DNA from: Protopterus annectens
Lineage: Eukaryota; Chordata; Ceratodontiformes; Protopteridae
Length of the DNA: 64,000 nucleotides
Reading direction: 5' to 3'
NCBI RefSeq assembly: GCF_019279795.1
Contig: NC_056739.1
Location: forward strand, 17,183,292 to 17,247,291
The translations under genes and the position numbers were made by a program. Below, in pieces: positions 1-10,469 of this stretch. The notes beneath the pieces were generated by a model that saw only the letters and a list, made by a program, of their open reading frames with translations, did not search any database and was not told where the DNA came from. Each line of letters opens with the position of its first letter. The first letter of the stretch is position 1.

Positions 1-2107
1 ATCCAGGTGTGACGTCTCATGATAACGCCTGCACATGCTGCTCTAGCCACCCCTTCGGTAGTATGGGAAATCAACCACATGGACGAATTAGATATGGACT
101 CCAGGGTGGCAAGCTGTGAGGCAACTGTCACATATCTCATCAGATACTGCTCCTGCTAGGGTTCCCAAGAGTTCTGTGATCAGGTCTCACTGGAGATGGA
201 TAAAATGTGCCAAGTAATTCAAGGACTGAATGGCAAAGGTCAAAGCATATACCCGCTTCCCTAACCTGTCCATCACCCAAGACTCCCTGTTTGGGGGATG
301 GACAATAGGACTCTTCTTGGCGAGTTCTTTCCTAGTGGCCGCCACCGCCACCACCATAGTGTCTATTGGTAAGCCTTTGGACCAATGGGGGTGATCCTCT
401 GGAGGGGAGAGAATTTTGTCTGGTTTCTGGGGGACAGGTTCAACGGTGTCAGGATTCCTCCAAGCACGATGCATGATGAGCTGAACTAGATCATCTGCAG
501 GCGGGGTCACCCAGGAAGTAGAGGGTCGAGCACTGAAGGCCTGCAAGAATACAGACTCCTCAGAGCAAGGGTTGGTGGGCTTTCAGTCTCCCCGCTGCTT
601 TAAAATTTCTAGTATGTCTCCAAAGGAGACATCCTAAGAGGGAGACTGTGGGGACCTTTCCCCTCATCATAATCTGAATCTGTATCTTTGGTAAGGGATT
701 CTTCAAGGAAATCCACATACTTCCTCTTGCATGATCTCTTATGCGGTACCTCCTCAGTGGGGGCATCTGAAGAGGACCCAGAAGAGTGGGTGCCCTGTTG
801 AAGGGTATCTTGAGGTTCCCATGCTTGATGTCCCAGACTAGTGGACTGTGTCAACTGCGGTTCAGGGGACATGTATATGTGGCATTCTAGCTCTGAAGGA
901 ACCAGCTGCGAGCTTGCTGAGGCAAGTGCCCCTCTCTATCACCTGGAAAGCAGGCCCACTGAAAGAGAGATGGGAGCCTGGAATTGAAGACAACCTCGGG
1001 ACTGGGTTCACAGCCCACTCCCAGGGAAGGAGCCACGAGAGGACTGACAACTGAAACCGTAGTAGATGGCGCCACAGAAAAAATAGGCACTGTACTAGGG
1101 GTCACTGTCCCAACAGACCAGTCATGATCCCGAGGATGGGTCTGCTCTGACTGAGTCGAGGACCATAGAGTAGGTTCCAGAGCCATGGTAACATCTACCA
1201 ATGGAACCTAAGAAGCTGGAACCGGGATAGGCATTGGCGTCGAGGGCTCCAATAGCTCCAAGGAGGTCGGAGGAATATATGTTGGAGTCTGTGAAGAATA
1301 TTCTTCAGCTCTGGGTGAGAGGGAGGATTTAGAAGGAGGTGGAGTTCCTCTGACCACCAGGAGCTGATCTACAAGTCTCACTATGTCAAGTTCCAAAGGG
1401 TTCTGGAGGAATGGGCTGACATCCCAGATGGAGAATCGGGGTGTTCCATAAAAGGGATCTACTGCTGGGAAGTATTAAGTCTGAGGTAAGATTTCACCTT
1501 TCAGCACCATCGTCAAAGGACCAGTAGGTTGTTTAAGAGGGGGATAGTGACCTGAATTGGGGAGACTATTTTTGGTGCAGAGAGGGGCATCGGTACCATA
1601 GTAGAGGTTGGTACTGTAGGAGTTGAGGTCTTGGATGGTTCCATAACTGAGGACAGCACCATAGAAGGGGTTAGAGGTCCTGGTGCTGAGGACGGCACCG
1701 TGGAAGGGGTTAGAGGCCCCAGTGCCAAGATTGCAGAAGTCAGTTTAGGATGTTTAGCCTTTAGTTCCAAGGGGGACTTAACAGATGTTGACTCACTGGT
1801 ATGTGGAGAGGAAGATACAGATTGGCTCCTCTTTTTATGTTCCTTTTTTTTTGGAAGGGTTGAGCCCTCCACCTCAGATAGAGCCTCTGAGAAAGGAGTT
1901 TTTAGGAGACTTTCAGGATTAATTTATTCTTTCTCCCAGTTAAAGTGCAGGCACTAAAGCCCTTACATAAGTTGCACGGGGGTTGAACTTTCAAATGCTG
2001 TACACCCTGAGACAATAAACACAAGACAAATGTCCTTCAGAATTCAGCATTTTCCTGCCACACTGATTGCATTGCTTAAACCCCGTTGTCCCCTTCTTAT
2101 CAGCCAT
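1..2107 (-). pseudogene. DIRS gag (element F), disrupted
   Basis: Gag-like protein of a DIRS element, presumed to form the cytoplasmic particle. The start at 2107 opens with MADKKGTTGF followed by a C-x2-C..H-x3-C-x2-C module, as in the other copies. Next comes Ser/Thr/Pro-rich sequence (about 1513-1872) containing a 39-bp tandem duplication near 1643-1720. The acidic SDSDYDEG-type stretch is near 609-720. The capsid-like part (187-546) includes the STSWVTPPADDL motif and helical sequence shared with C, B and D. The frame changes several times and stops are present, so it is a pseudogene. The C-terminal end is outside the window. Confidence 0.75.
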
Positions 2108-2235
2108 TATCAACAAATCAAGAAACAAGACAGCAATGAAGGAAAGGTCCTGTCAAAATAACAGTATACGAAGCAGGCACAGCCACATAAAGACACAAAG
2201 TCAATAAAAGGAGGACTGATTTTTTTTTATTTTGG

Positions 2236-2380
2236 TTACCAACAATGGTAATGAGGAAATACCAAACAGGTAACGAGAAAAAGGGGGGGGGGGGAATACC
2301 ATCAATGGTATTAAAGATTACCACAGAGGCAAGGAAGGCCTGTACCAGCAATGGTACAAAGAAATACCAAAATTTGGTAA
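2236..2380. repeat. Cluster of TACCA..TGGTA dyads in the leader of F
   Basis: Four short dyads lie between the gag start and the 5' ITR: TTACCAACAATGGTAA (2236), ATACCATCAATGGTAT (about 2296), GTACCAGCAATGGTAC (2342) and TACCAAAATTTGGTA (2365). The outer base pair differs from copy to copy (T-A, A-T, G-C) but stays complementary. A poly-G run (plus-strand g) lies at about 2283-2294. Equivalent clusters occur in B, D and C. Confidence 0.85.
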
Positions 2381-2519
2381 AGAAACAGAAAGAATGACTC
2401 AAACAGGCAGCAAAGGGTAAGCAAACTCTAAATGACTACTATTAAGGTAGAAAAAGTAAAAAAAGAACAGTGAAAAATTATTTAAGTTGAAGTACAAATT
2501 CTAAACCACTCAGCTTGAG

Positions 2520-2707
2520 AGTTGGCCTGATGCGTCTTGATACTCTATGCAACAAACGAGACCTGAGGTGCAGAGAGAGGGGTACTATGGCTAAGCTTAG
2601 TTTGAGAGTTTTTTGGCTGGTGCAAGTTTGTTAAAACTGCCAACTTGGTACCGAGGACAGAACCGATACCCATCAGTAATAAATGAATGAAGATTACAAC
2701 ATCAGAT
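2520..2707 (-). repeat. 5' inverted terminal repeat of F
   Basis: This stretch resembles the terminal regions of the other family-2 copies: a GAGACCTGAGGT box, TTTGAGAGTTTTTTGGCTGG, a degraded hairpin around 2647-2675, then CCCATCAGTAATAAATGAATG and the terminal CATCAGAT. The matching 3' ITR of F is outside the window. Confidence 0.75.
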
Positions 2708-3230
2708 GTAGTGTTCGTTCTGAGTGACACCCTGTCTTTGTGGAAAACTAAAAACAGAGCTTTGGAGCATAAAGCCTTTTATTCAGAGACTCGCCTTGCC
2801 AAAGTGACAGCTATAAGGAATAATGCCTTCTAAGAAAGGAATTTTAAATCACAAGTCACTGGAGGTTCAAATGGAGGTGAAGTAAGTGACTAACACAAAA
2901 GTTAGATCCTATGGTGGAAGAGAGTCTTTGAAAGGGGGCTTCAAGCAGATTGTACCCCTTAGAAAAACCTTACAAAGTCTGAGAAATTAAGGGTTGATCC
3001 CTGATACCATTATGGAAATTTGAAATAGCTGCTAGGATAACTTTGATAGTAGAAGCAGAAGCTCCTTTACTCCAGAATTTTTTCTATTGGCACTGAAATG
3101 GGTCTAGACCACTGTCAAAGGCCCAAATAGAAAATCTCTTCCATTTACTAAGGTACAGACACCTAGTGGACAGTTTGTGGGATGCTATCAAAATGTGTTG
3201 CACAGGGGAAGTAATACCATTACGCCTAGC
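2708..3230 (-). pseudogene. Tyrosine recombinase remnant (element C)
   Basis: N-terminal and central part of a DIRS tyrosine recombinase, cut by F at the VSLRTN segment. Recognisable pieces by comparison with B and D are the ASHK N-terminal motif near 3200, a stretch resembling NFHSGI near 3010 and the HKDRVSLRTN segment next to the junction. The catalytic HxxR and Tyr would lie left of F and are not in the window. Several frame breaks are present. A short open frame at 2545-2730 crosses the junction and is only a chimera of the two elements. Confidence 0.7.
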
Positions 3231-3239
3231 GACTACTAC

Positions 3240-5215
3240 CGGAATTGGAGAAACCAAACCATCAGCTTGAGAGACTGAAGATTGGGACGTACTAGTCCCT
3301 GCTGGGGGACAAGAGATCCGGAACTGGGTCCAGAATCCATGGGCAGTGTAGTAGATGAGGCCAGAGGAAGGGAAACCATATCTGTTGAGGCCAGTAGGGA
3401 GAAATGAGGATCACTTTGCTCCTCAACCAAGTTGCTTTCTTGAGAAAAGAGGGATCAGAGGAAGGGGGGAAAGGCATAAAGAAGACCCTGGGGCCAATCG
3501 TGGAGAAGAGCATCCCTGGGGATTTCCCTTGACAGGGAATTAGGGCAAAGTAGCTTCTGCACTTGTTGTTCAGGGGTGAGGCCAACAGGTTGCAGCAAGA
3601 CTGGCCCCAGTGAAGAAAGATCTCCTTCGCTACTCTGGGGTTCAGAGACCACTCATGAGGCATGAAGATGCACCTGCTTGGTTTGTCTGCATTCACACTG
3701 GAACTCCCCGGGATGTGCACTGCTGTCAGAAAGTGGTTGGAAGTTATAGTCAGTTGCCACACTAGAATAGCTTCTCAACACAGTGGGCAGGACTTGGTTC
3801 CCCCCGTTTATTGATGTGCCAGACTACTGACATGATAACCGACTGTATAGCTATTTGTCCCTTGAGATAAGGCAGATTGAAATGCTTCCAATGCCAGATG
3901 CACTGCTCCTAACTCCAGAACATTGATATACAAATTGGTCTCGGAGGGGGACCAAGTACCTTGGACTGCCTTCCCAAGATAATGCCTCCCCCATCCCATC
4001 TGGGAACCATCCGTGCTCACTATGGCCTTGGGCTGAGGAGGAGCAAAGGGGCGGCCTAGAAGAATCTCCTCTGAGTGCATCCACCAGGATAGGTCATTCT
4101 TGCATCGACTGGATATGGAAACGAAATGGTTCATGGGGTGAGTTATAAGAGTCCATTGGTTTGCAAGTAACCATTGGAAAAGTCTTATGTGAAATCTTGC
4201 CAAGGGAACCAATGTGATCACTGCCATCATGGACCCCAATGCCTGCAGAATCAGAAGAGCAGAAATTTTGTTTGAGAGAAAAAGAGGGAGGCCCTGAGAC
4301 TGAATTTTCTGTAGCCTGTGGAGTGGAAGCAATGCTATGCAAGAGACAGTAGTGAAGCGAGCTCCGATAAATTCCATGTCCTGAGAAGGGGTTAGCTGGG
4401 ACTTTGTAAGACTGACTGTTATGCCTAACTGCAGGGCTAGTTTCAGAATGTAGTCTGTAGCTTGAAAAAGTGCTGGTGGAAGTGGTCAGGAACCAGTCAT
4501 CTAAGTAAGGAAGCACCCAGAATCTGAGCAGCCTCAGATGTGCTGTGACTGTTGCCATACATTTGGTAAACACCCTGGGTGCTGTGGTGAGACCAAAGAG
4601 CAACACTCTGAATTGGAAATGACTGTCTCCCAATCGGAAGTGGAGAAATGTTCCCAAATGTTTGTCCAAGTTTATGTGGTAATACGCGTCTTGAAAGTCG
4701 AAAGAGCACATCCAATTGTCTTTCTCTAAGAAAGGGAGAATTGACTGAACCAAGACCATCTGGATATTTGCTTGTTGGACGAACTTGTTCAGAATACAGA
4801 GATCCAAAATTGGCCTCCAGTCCCTTGTTTTCTTTAGCATTAAAAAGAATCTTGAGTAAAAACCAGATCCTCGGTCTGGTGGGACTTCTTGGATGACTTT
4901 TTTCTAGCAGCTTTTGTATTTCTATTGCTGCTTGAACTCTCTGACTGGGTGGAACATTGGGGAGGCTTGCTAGGGATCTTGAGTAAAGGGTGAAGGGAAT
5001 TAGATAACCTCTGGAAATGATCCTTAGCACCCGGGTATCGGTGGTTATGTGTTGCCAGGCATTTGAATGCAAGGAAAATATTCCCCTGACTGCTTCCAGA
5101 GGTAAGCAATCGGGCCCCACTTCAGAAGTGCTGACAGGGTTGACCAGAGAACAAATCTCTGGAACCCTGTTCTGCAAACCACCCCTGCCTCTGGGATGGT
5201 GTCTTCCACTATAAC
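3240..5215 (-). pseudogene. DIRS pol: RT-RNase H-MT-like (element C), disrupted
   Basis: Replication polyprotein remnant. In coding order: the RT segment DWRPILDL near 4820, FQDAYYHI near 4690, PFGLTTAPRVFTKCMA-like near 4570 with a YLDDW active-site motif near 4500; the RNase H region NVLELGAVHLALEAF near 3900 and HIPGSSS near 3710; and the MT-like domain with SPYWPQQIWFPFL near 3370. Frames change between 4840-4094, 4377-3808 and 3762-3292, so at least two frameshifts separate the domains. The RT YxDD is retained but no continuous protein is possible. Confidence 0.8.
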
Positions 5216-7023
5216 TCCCCCCTCTGCCCCGACGGCAGTCTGAGACACGTGTGTCCTTGAAAGGCTTCTGGGATTTCTTGAACCACATTTTACCACTCCT
5301 TTTATTCCTGGAATAGGATAGTTGAGGAGTGGAAAAATGTACACCCATAGCAAACAAAGTCTTTCCATCCTTTTCACACCTGGACAGAGTTCCCTTTACT
5401 TTGGGACCAAAAAAAGAGGACCCGTCAAAGGGGGCAATGACAAAAGAAGACTTGAATGGTTCTGCAAACTTGCACAAAAATACCCAAGAGTGTCTTCAAA
5501 TTGCAAAGCCTAAAGCTGCTGAACTGGCCACCCCTTCGACTGCATGTGCAACGAGCCTAATGGACAAGTTTGAAATAGACTCCAGTGTAGCTAGCTGGGA
5601 GGCCACTATTTCCCAGATGCCCACAGCCATAGCTCCCACCAAAGTATCGTACAGTTCCTTGACCAGATCCCATTGGACTCTTGTGAAATGTACCAAAAAG
5701 TTCAAGGACCTGATAGAAAAGGTTGATGATACATAGACCTGCTTCCCAAATCTGTCCATCACCCTGGATTTCCAGTTCAGGGGATGGACAGTAGAACTTT
5801 CCTTGGCTAGTTTGTTTTTTTGTGGTGGCCACTACCACCATGGCATATACTACCAAGCCCTTAGCCCAATGTGTTTGGTCTTCTGGAGCAGTAAGGACTT
5901 TGCCAAATCTGTGGCGGACTGGTTCCACAGCACCAGGACCCTTCCAAGCCCGCTGAGCAATTACTTTAATCAAATCTTCAGCAGGTAGGGTCACCCAGAA
6001 GGTAGATGGGTGAGCACCAAAGGCCTGCAAGTACACACACTGCTCTGAAGATGGGTTTTTGGATTTCCAATCACCCCTCTGTTTTAGGATCTCCAGAAAG
6101 TCTCCAAATGAGATGTCTTCCGGGGTTGACCATGGGGAACCCTCCCGTTCATCAAAATCTGTTTCCTCTGTGACAGATTCTTCAGTAAAATCAAGGTGTT
6201 TCCTCTTACACAATCTCTTCCAAGAGGGCTCTTCAGTGTGGAGATCTGAATAGGACTCGGAAGAGGGAGTACCTTTACAAGGCAAGTCTTGCGACCGTGG
6301 TGCACGCTGTCCAGGGTTAGAGGGTGGTGACTGAACTGAAGAACCTGGGGTCACAGGGGAAGTCTCCAATAACCTAGGAGCCACCTGAGATAAAGCAGTG
6401 GCTAAAACATTTTCCATAGCCTGAAAGGCAGGACTCTCTGAAGAGGGATGGGAAGCCGGAACAAAGACAAACAAACTCAAAAGTCGGGTCACACCCTGCC
6501 CTGAGAGCCCCACCTGACACACAAACTAAGGAAGGATCCACTGCAGAACCAGCCAAAAGGTACACAGTCAGCTCCATGGAAAAACTCGGAGCTACCTTGA
6601 ATCCCTCGGGCCCAACTGTGAATTCACTGTCTTGGGAACCCGACGGTGCAAAAGGCACTGAGGGAGTCAGGGCTAGACTCAACACCGAAGACATAAGTGT
6701 TGTCTACACGGAAGCTATTGGTACCTCGGACATTGAAGTTGAAAGCTCTGAAGCCTGCACTGAGATTACAGGAGGAGAATATGTAGGGTGGATGGAGAAA
6801 AATCCATTGCACCAGAAGAGAGAGGGGCTTGAGAAGAGGATGGAAGACACTGGGCTGCCAAGATCTGATCCACCAACTTAACAATATCGACCTCAGAAAG
6901 ACTTCTGGTGGAGTGCATGGATAAACCAGAAGGTGATTTGGGTCTCTCCACACATGGACTGGGGAGCTGACCATGGAACAGGTCCAAGGACTGAGAATAG
7001 ACAGACCTGGGATCTGTGGATAA
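5200..7023 (-). pseudogene. DIRS gag C-terminal two-thirds (element C), interrupted by B
   Basis: Gag remnant homologous to F, B and D. Visible from 7023 downwards: a Ser/Pro-rich segment with LPSPCVERPKSPSG near 6915-6960, the KRLCKRKHLDF basic patch with an acidic stretch near 6150-6215, the HPSTFWVTLPAEDLI segment near 5990, capsid-like helices at 5496-5762, and a Gly/Arg-rich tail near 5180-5220. Frames change several times. The N-terminal part lies at 36598-37122 on the far side of the inserted element B. Confidence 0.75.
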
Positions 7024-7323
7024 AAAGAAGTTATATTACCATAAAGGTCCATCTGTGTTGTCGATCTTCATTCATTCTTGACTGATGGATTTGGTTCCGA
7101 ACCCTCAGAACTGACTCGGTCATTGTACCACGCTCGCACCAGCCAAAACTTCTCGAGCTAAGGCTCTACCCATACTGCCCCTCTTCCCATTATCTCAGAT
7201 CGAGTTTGCCTATCTCTAAGAAAAAATGGAAGCTCTGTCTGAGAAACAGCCCTATGATAAAAAACCTCAGGACAAGGTCCAAAACCTCCAGGAGTTTCTC
7301 AGAGGGAGCAGGAGGGTGGGGAT

Positions 7324-7425
7324 GTCAAGAATGAATGAAGATCGACAACACAGATGGAACGTTATGGTAAGAACATAACTTCTTTATCTGATGTTGTCAA
7401 TCTTCATTCATTCTTGACTGATGGG
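7324..7425 (-). repeat. Internal complementary region (ICR) of B
   Basis: Read on the plus strand this segment spells the 3' end of B (ending ..CATAACTTCT at 7383), then TT at 7384-7385, then the 5' end of B (ATCTGATGTTG..). It is therefore the complement of the joined termini, the arrangement known for the DIRS1 group. TT is the complement of the AA that precedes the 3' terminus at 7024-7025. Confidence 0.9.
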
Positions 7426-7509
7426 ACAGAGTCCCCAGTTACTTCAGATCCTGGGTGGCCCTAAGGAAGAATATTCCTGAGCACCATAGAGCCAAAGGAT
7501 GCTCTTCCC

Positions 7510-8470
7510 CTAGACCATGTCTAATTTGTAATGAGTGATAAAAGTATGTTGAGTAGCCCAAGTTGCAGCTGCACATATAACTTCCACAGAAGCTCTGGAA
7601 TGGAAAACCACTGAAGTTGAAACAGATCTTGTAGAATGAGCTCTAACTTTTTTTTTTGGTAGTTTGAGTTGATTCTGGTCATATATAAAGGTAATGAGGT
7701 CTCTTAACCATTTTGACATGGTGACCTTTGATACAGGTTTTCCCAACTGGGTACCTGAAAAGGATAGAAATAGTTGGTCTGATTTTCTTAGAAGATTTTG
7801 TTCCAAGTAAAAATGTAATTGTCTGTGGATGTCCAACCTATGCAAGCAGTACTCTCCTTTGTAAAATTTGGAAAGAAGACTGGAAAGTCTATAGTCTGGT
7901 TGATACTGAACTCTGATATAACTTTTGGGAGGAAGGAGGGATTGGTTCTGAGTGATATTCTTTCCTTGTGGAAGATTACATGTGGATGATTCACACACAA
8001 AGCCTGTAACTCTGAAATTCTCCTAGCAGACGTGATTGCCACTAGGAAGAGGGTCTTCCAAGATAAAAACTTGAGGTCACAAGTGGCTGCTGGCTCGAAG
8101 GGCTGACGAACTAGGCATTGTAGAACTAAGATCAAATCCCAAGGTGCTACCGAACCTTTCAAAGGGGGTTTCAAATGCTGAGCGCCTTTAAGAAAAACTT
8201 TGTACAGGCGAGACATCAAAGCATGATCATCAAAAATGTTACGAAAATTCGAAATGGCAGCTAGATGAGCCTTAATTGTAGAAGTTGAGGCTCCCAATTG
8301 AAATATGGTGGCTAAGTATTCCAGGACCTTATTAACTTGTGCCAAGAAAGGATCAATGCCATTTGTACATGACCAGATAGAGAATTGTTTCCACTTATTT
8401 AGGTACATTTTTCTGCTTGACGTTTATGTGAAGCCAGAGGTATCTTTTGCACTGGGGAGGACAAATTGTT
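7510..8470 (-). pseudogene. DIRS tyrosine recombinase (element B), one visible frameshift
   Basis: Integrase-type tyrosine recombinase of a DIRS element; it would join the circular DNA intermediate to the target in the nucleus. The ASHK motif near 8430-8440 and the core-binding part (NKWKQFSIW near 8390) lead to ITSARRISEL near 8010-8040 with the first catalytic Arg. The HSTR motif (HxxR) lies near 7630 and the TFITHYKLD segment with the presumed nucleophile Tyr near 7525. Both halves are open but in different frames (8408-7788 and 7998-7510), so one frameshift lies in the overlap. Apart from that it is well preserved. Confidence 0.85.
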
Positions 8471-8905
8471 CTGCCTGGCAATTACTGGAAATGGAGAAAC
8501 CAAGCAGTCAGCTTGAGATGTTGAAGGCTGGGATGCACCAAGCCCTGAGGATAAGAAAGCAGGTATGGAGTTGGATCCACAATCCATGGGTGGTGAACCA
8601 GGTAAGGCCAAAGAAAAGGAAACTAGACTTGACAGGGCCAGTAAGGTGCAATGAGAATCACTTTGCTTCTCAACCGTTAGGCTTTCCTCAGAAACTGTGG
8701 AATTGGGGAAAAGGCATATAGAAGTCATGGGGGCCAATCGTGAAGAAGTGCATTTCTCGGGGACTCCCTTGATGGGGAATAAGGGCAAAGTAGCTGCTGC
8801 ATTTGTGGTTTATGGAAGAGGCGAACAGATCACAGCAAGGCTGACCCCATTGAAGAAAGATCTTCATTGCTATATTGGGACTGAGAGACCACTCATGAGA
8901 CAGAA
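8440..8905 (-). pseudogene. DIRS pol 3' portion: MT-like domain (element B)
   Basis: End of the pol polyprotein of B. Compared with I, the plus-strand stretch 8680-8830 corresponds to the region between RNase H and the MT-like domain (CDLF..NSKC). The sequence at 8870-8905 encodes the HEWSL segment, and it stops abruptly at element A. The coding sequence resumes at 15113. Frames are broken. Confidence 0.65.
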
Positions 8906-8907
8906 AT

Positions 8908-9092
8908 AGAAGTTATGTTCTTACCATAACGTTCCATGTTAGTTGTCTTCTTCTCGCCTTCTTTCTTGCTGGATGGGTTCGGAGCCGACCTCGGCTCCGA
9001 CTCGGCCACTCTAAAAGCTCGAGAGTTGGTTCCACCGGCTCGAGGCTGCCCCTATATCCCACAATGCTAGGCGTGAATTACCTCAGATCTCG
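8908..9092 (-). repeat. 3' inverted terminal repeat of A
   Basis: Inverted match to 14955-15112. It contains the hairpin TCGGAGCCGACCTCGGCTCC near 8979-9002, two GCTCGAG boxes, and the AGATCTCGTTT inner edge. The outermost 30 bases (AGAAGTTATG..CATG) are not in the 5' ITR. From CTTGCTGGATGGG inward the two ITRs look identical by eye. Confidence 0.9.
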
Positions 9093-9298
9093 TTTGTGAG
9101 CTAGGCCCAGCTAAAAAATAACCAGGAATACTGGAAAATTTCCACCTCTAAAAACAAAGGGAAGAGAAAGGGTGACCTAAGCCTGACTCTAGGAAATATG
9201 CACAGCAGAGCATATACCTATCGCAAAGAGGTGGTAGAAAGAGAGGTCACAATCAAACTCCTCTAGATCTGTCAAGGCCAGGGGGAAGGAGGGTGGGA

Positions 9299-9404
9299 CG
9301 CAAGAAAGAAGGCGAGAAGAAGACAACTAACATGGAACGTTATGGTAAGAACATAACTTCTATATGTTAAGTTGTCTATCTCGCCTTCATTCTTGCTGGA
9401 TGGG
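9299..9404 (-). repeat. Internal complementary region of A
   Basis: The plus strand spells the 3' end of A up to ACATAACTTCT (9361), then AT (9362-9363), then the 5' end ATGTTAAGTTGTC.. up to GCTGGATGGG (9404). AT is the complement of the AT at 8906-8907. From 9093 to 9298, between ITR and ICR, I see no coding sequence. Confidence 0.92.
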
Positions 9405-9435
9405 ACCGCGTCCCTAGCACCTTGTCCCAGGTGGC

Positions 9436-10460
9436 CTAACGGAACAGACTCTTGAGAACAGTGGAACCAAAGTTAGCTCTATGCCTAGAAGCTAAATCCA
9501 ACTTATAATGAGAAACGAAAGTGTGAGGAGTAGCCCAAGTAGCCGCTGCACAAATGGTGTCAACAGGCAGTCTGTCTTGGAAGGCTATAGAAGTAGCCAA
9601 AGCTCTGGTGGAATGGGCTTTAGGTTTGTTAGGCAGCTTTTGGTGTCTAATTTCATAAACAAGGGAAATCAGAGATGTTAGCCATCTAGATAATGATACC
9701 TTTGAAACTGAAAGTCCCTTTCTGCCTTCTGCATAGGAGACAAACAGCTGGTCAGATTTTCGGAATTGTTTGGTTCTATCCAAATAGTACCTTAACTGAC
9801 GATGAACATCTAGCCAATGCAATTTTTGTTCAGACCTATTAGAATATTCTGGAAAAAACACAGGGAGGTCAATGCTTTGATTTAGGTTAGACGTCGAGGC
9901 TATCTTAGGTAAAAAGGACGGGTTGGTTCGTAAAGATACCCTGTCCTTATGAAACAACAGATAAGGAGGTCGACAGCTGAGTGCATGAAGTTCTGAAACT
10001 CTTCTAGCTGAAGTAATAGCTACCAGAAAGAGAGTTTTCATGATAGCAATTTTAAAGAACAGGAGACTGCAGGTTCGAAAGGGGGAAGAATCAAAGAACT
10101 AAGAACTAAATTTAGGTCCCAAGGAGGAGGAGGATTTCTTATAGGAGGTCTGAGTAGAAAAACTCCTTTCAAAAAGGCTTTGCAAAGCTTGTGGGACATT
10201 ATGGCAGACTCTGAAATGCCCACATGAAAGTTAGAAATAGCTGCCAGTTGAACTTTAAGAGTAGAAGGAGATGAACCTGCATGAAAGAGTTCAGCTAGAA
10301 AATCAAGGACCATTTGGATGGAAGCAGTGAAAGGATCTATGTCCATTCCTTGAGCCCAACAGGCGAAACGTTTCCACTTACTCAAATAAATCTTTCTAGT
10401 GGAAGATTTATGGGAAGCTATCAAAATATCTCGAACAGAGTGAGATATTTGAGGAAGCCT
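9436..10460 (-). pseudogene. DIRS tyrosine recombinase (element A), single-base frameshift
   Basis: The order is ASHKSSTRKIY (about 10400-10450), SKWKRFACW, FHAGSSPSTLKVQLAAISNF (about 10220-10290), TSARRVSELHAL with the first Arg (about 9985-10020), FRKSDQLF, AHSTRALA with HxxR (about 9615-9640) and TFVSHYKLD with Tyr (about 9505-9530), ending in STVLKSLFR at 9436. At 10038-10041 one G is missing relative to the TGGAAA of I, turning SWKTLF into a stop. All catalytic residues are otherwise present. The upstream frame is open to 11168. Confidence 0.9.
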
Positions 10461-10469
10461 GGCTAATGT

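Larger units (their letters stand above)
1..2707 (-). mobile_element. DIRS element F (family 2), 5' part; continues left of the window
   Basis: This is the 5' end of a minus-strand DIRS-type retrotransposon. Seen: gag remnants, a leader with TACCA..TGGTA dyads, and an inverted-repeat end finishing in CATCAGAT on the plus strand, matching the 5' ends of D, C and E. At 2707/2708 the sequence passes directly into the recombinase coding region of element C, so F was inserted into C. Its pol, recombinase, ICR and 3' ITR are expected beyond position 1. No target duplication can be tested because the other junction is outside. Confidence 0.85.
2708..7023 (-). mobile_element. DIRS element C (family 2), left segment
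   Basis: Body of a degraded minus-strand DIRS element: recombinase remnant, pol and most of gag. F interrupts its recombinase on the left. B interrupts its gag at 7023/7024, and the rest of gag plus the 5' ITR continue at 36598-37627. Across the B junction the gag frame resumes (V-L-S-T-D-P) if the dinucleotide at 7024-7025 is assigned to B. The 3' end of C lies outside the window, beyond F. Confidence 0.85.
7024..8905 (-). mobile_element. DIRS element B (family 2), segment 1: 3' ITR, ICR, recombinase
   Basis: 3' part of element B, which is inserted in the gag of C. The terminus is AGAAGTTATATTACC at 7026 (plus strand), preceded by the copy-specific dinucleotide AA. The 3' ITR (7026 to about 7200) is followed by the ICR and then by the recombinase and pol. 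Element A interrupts pol at 8905/8906. B continues at 15113, 26131, 28505 and 36362, for a reconstructed length of roughly 6.4 kb. Confidence 0.9.

Noticed and set aside
2545-2730. Short minus-strand open frame across the F/C junction
   Set aside because: It is a chance join of the C recombinase (VSLRTN) with the F terminal repeat, not a gene.
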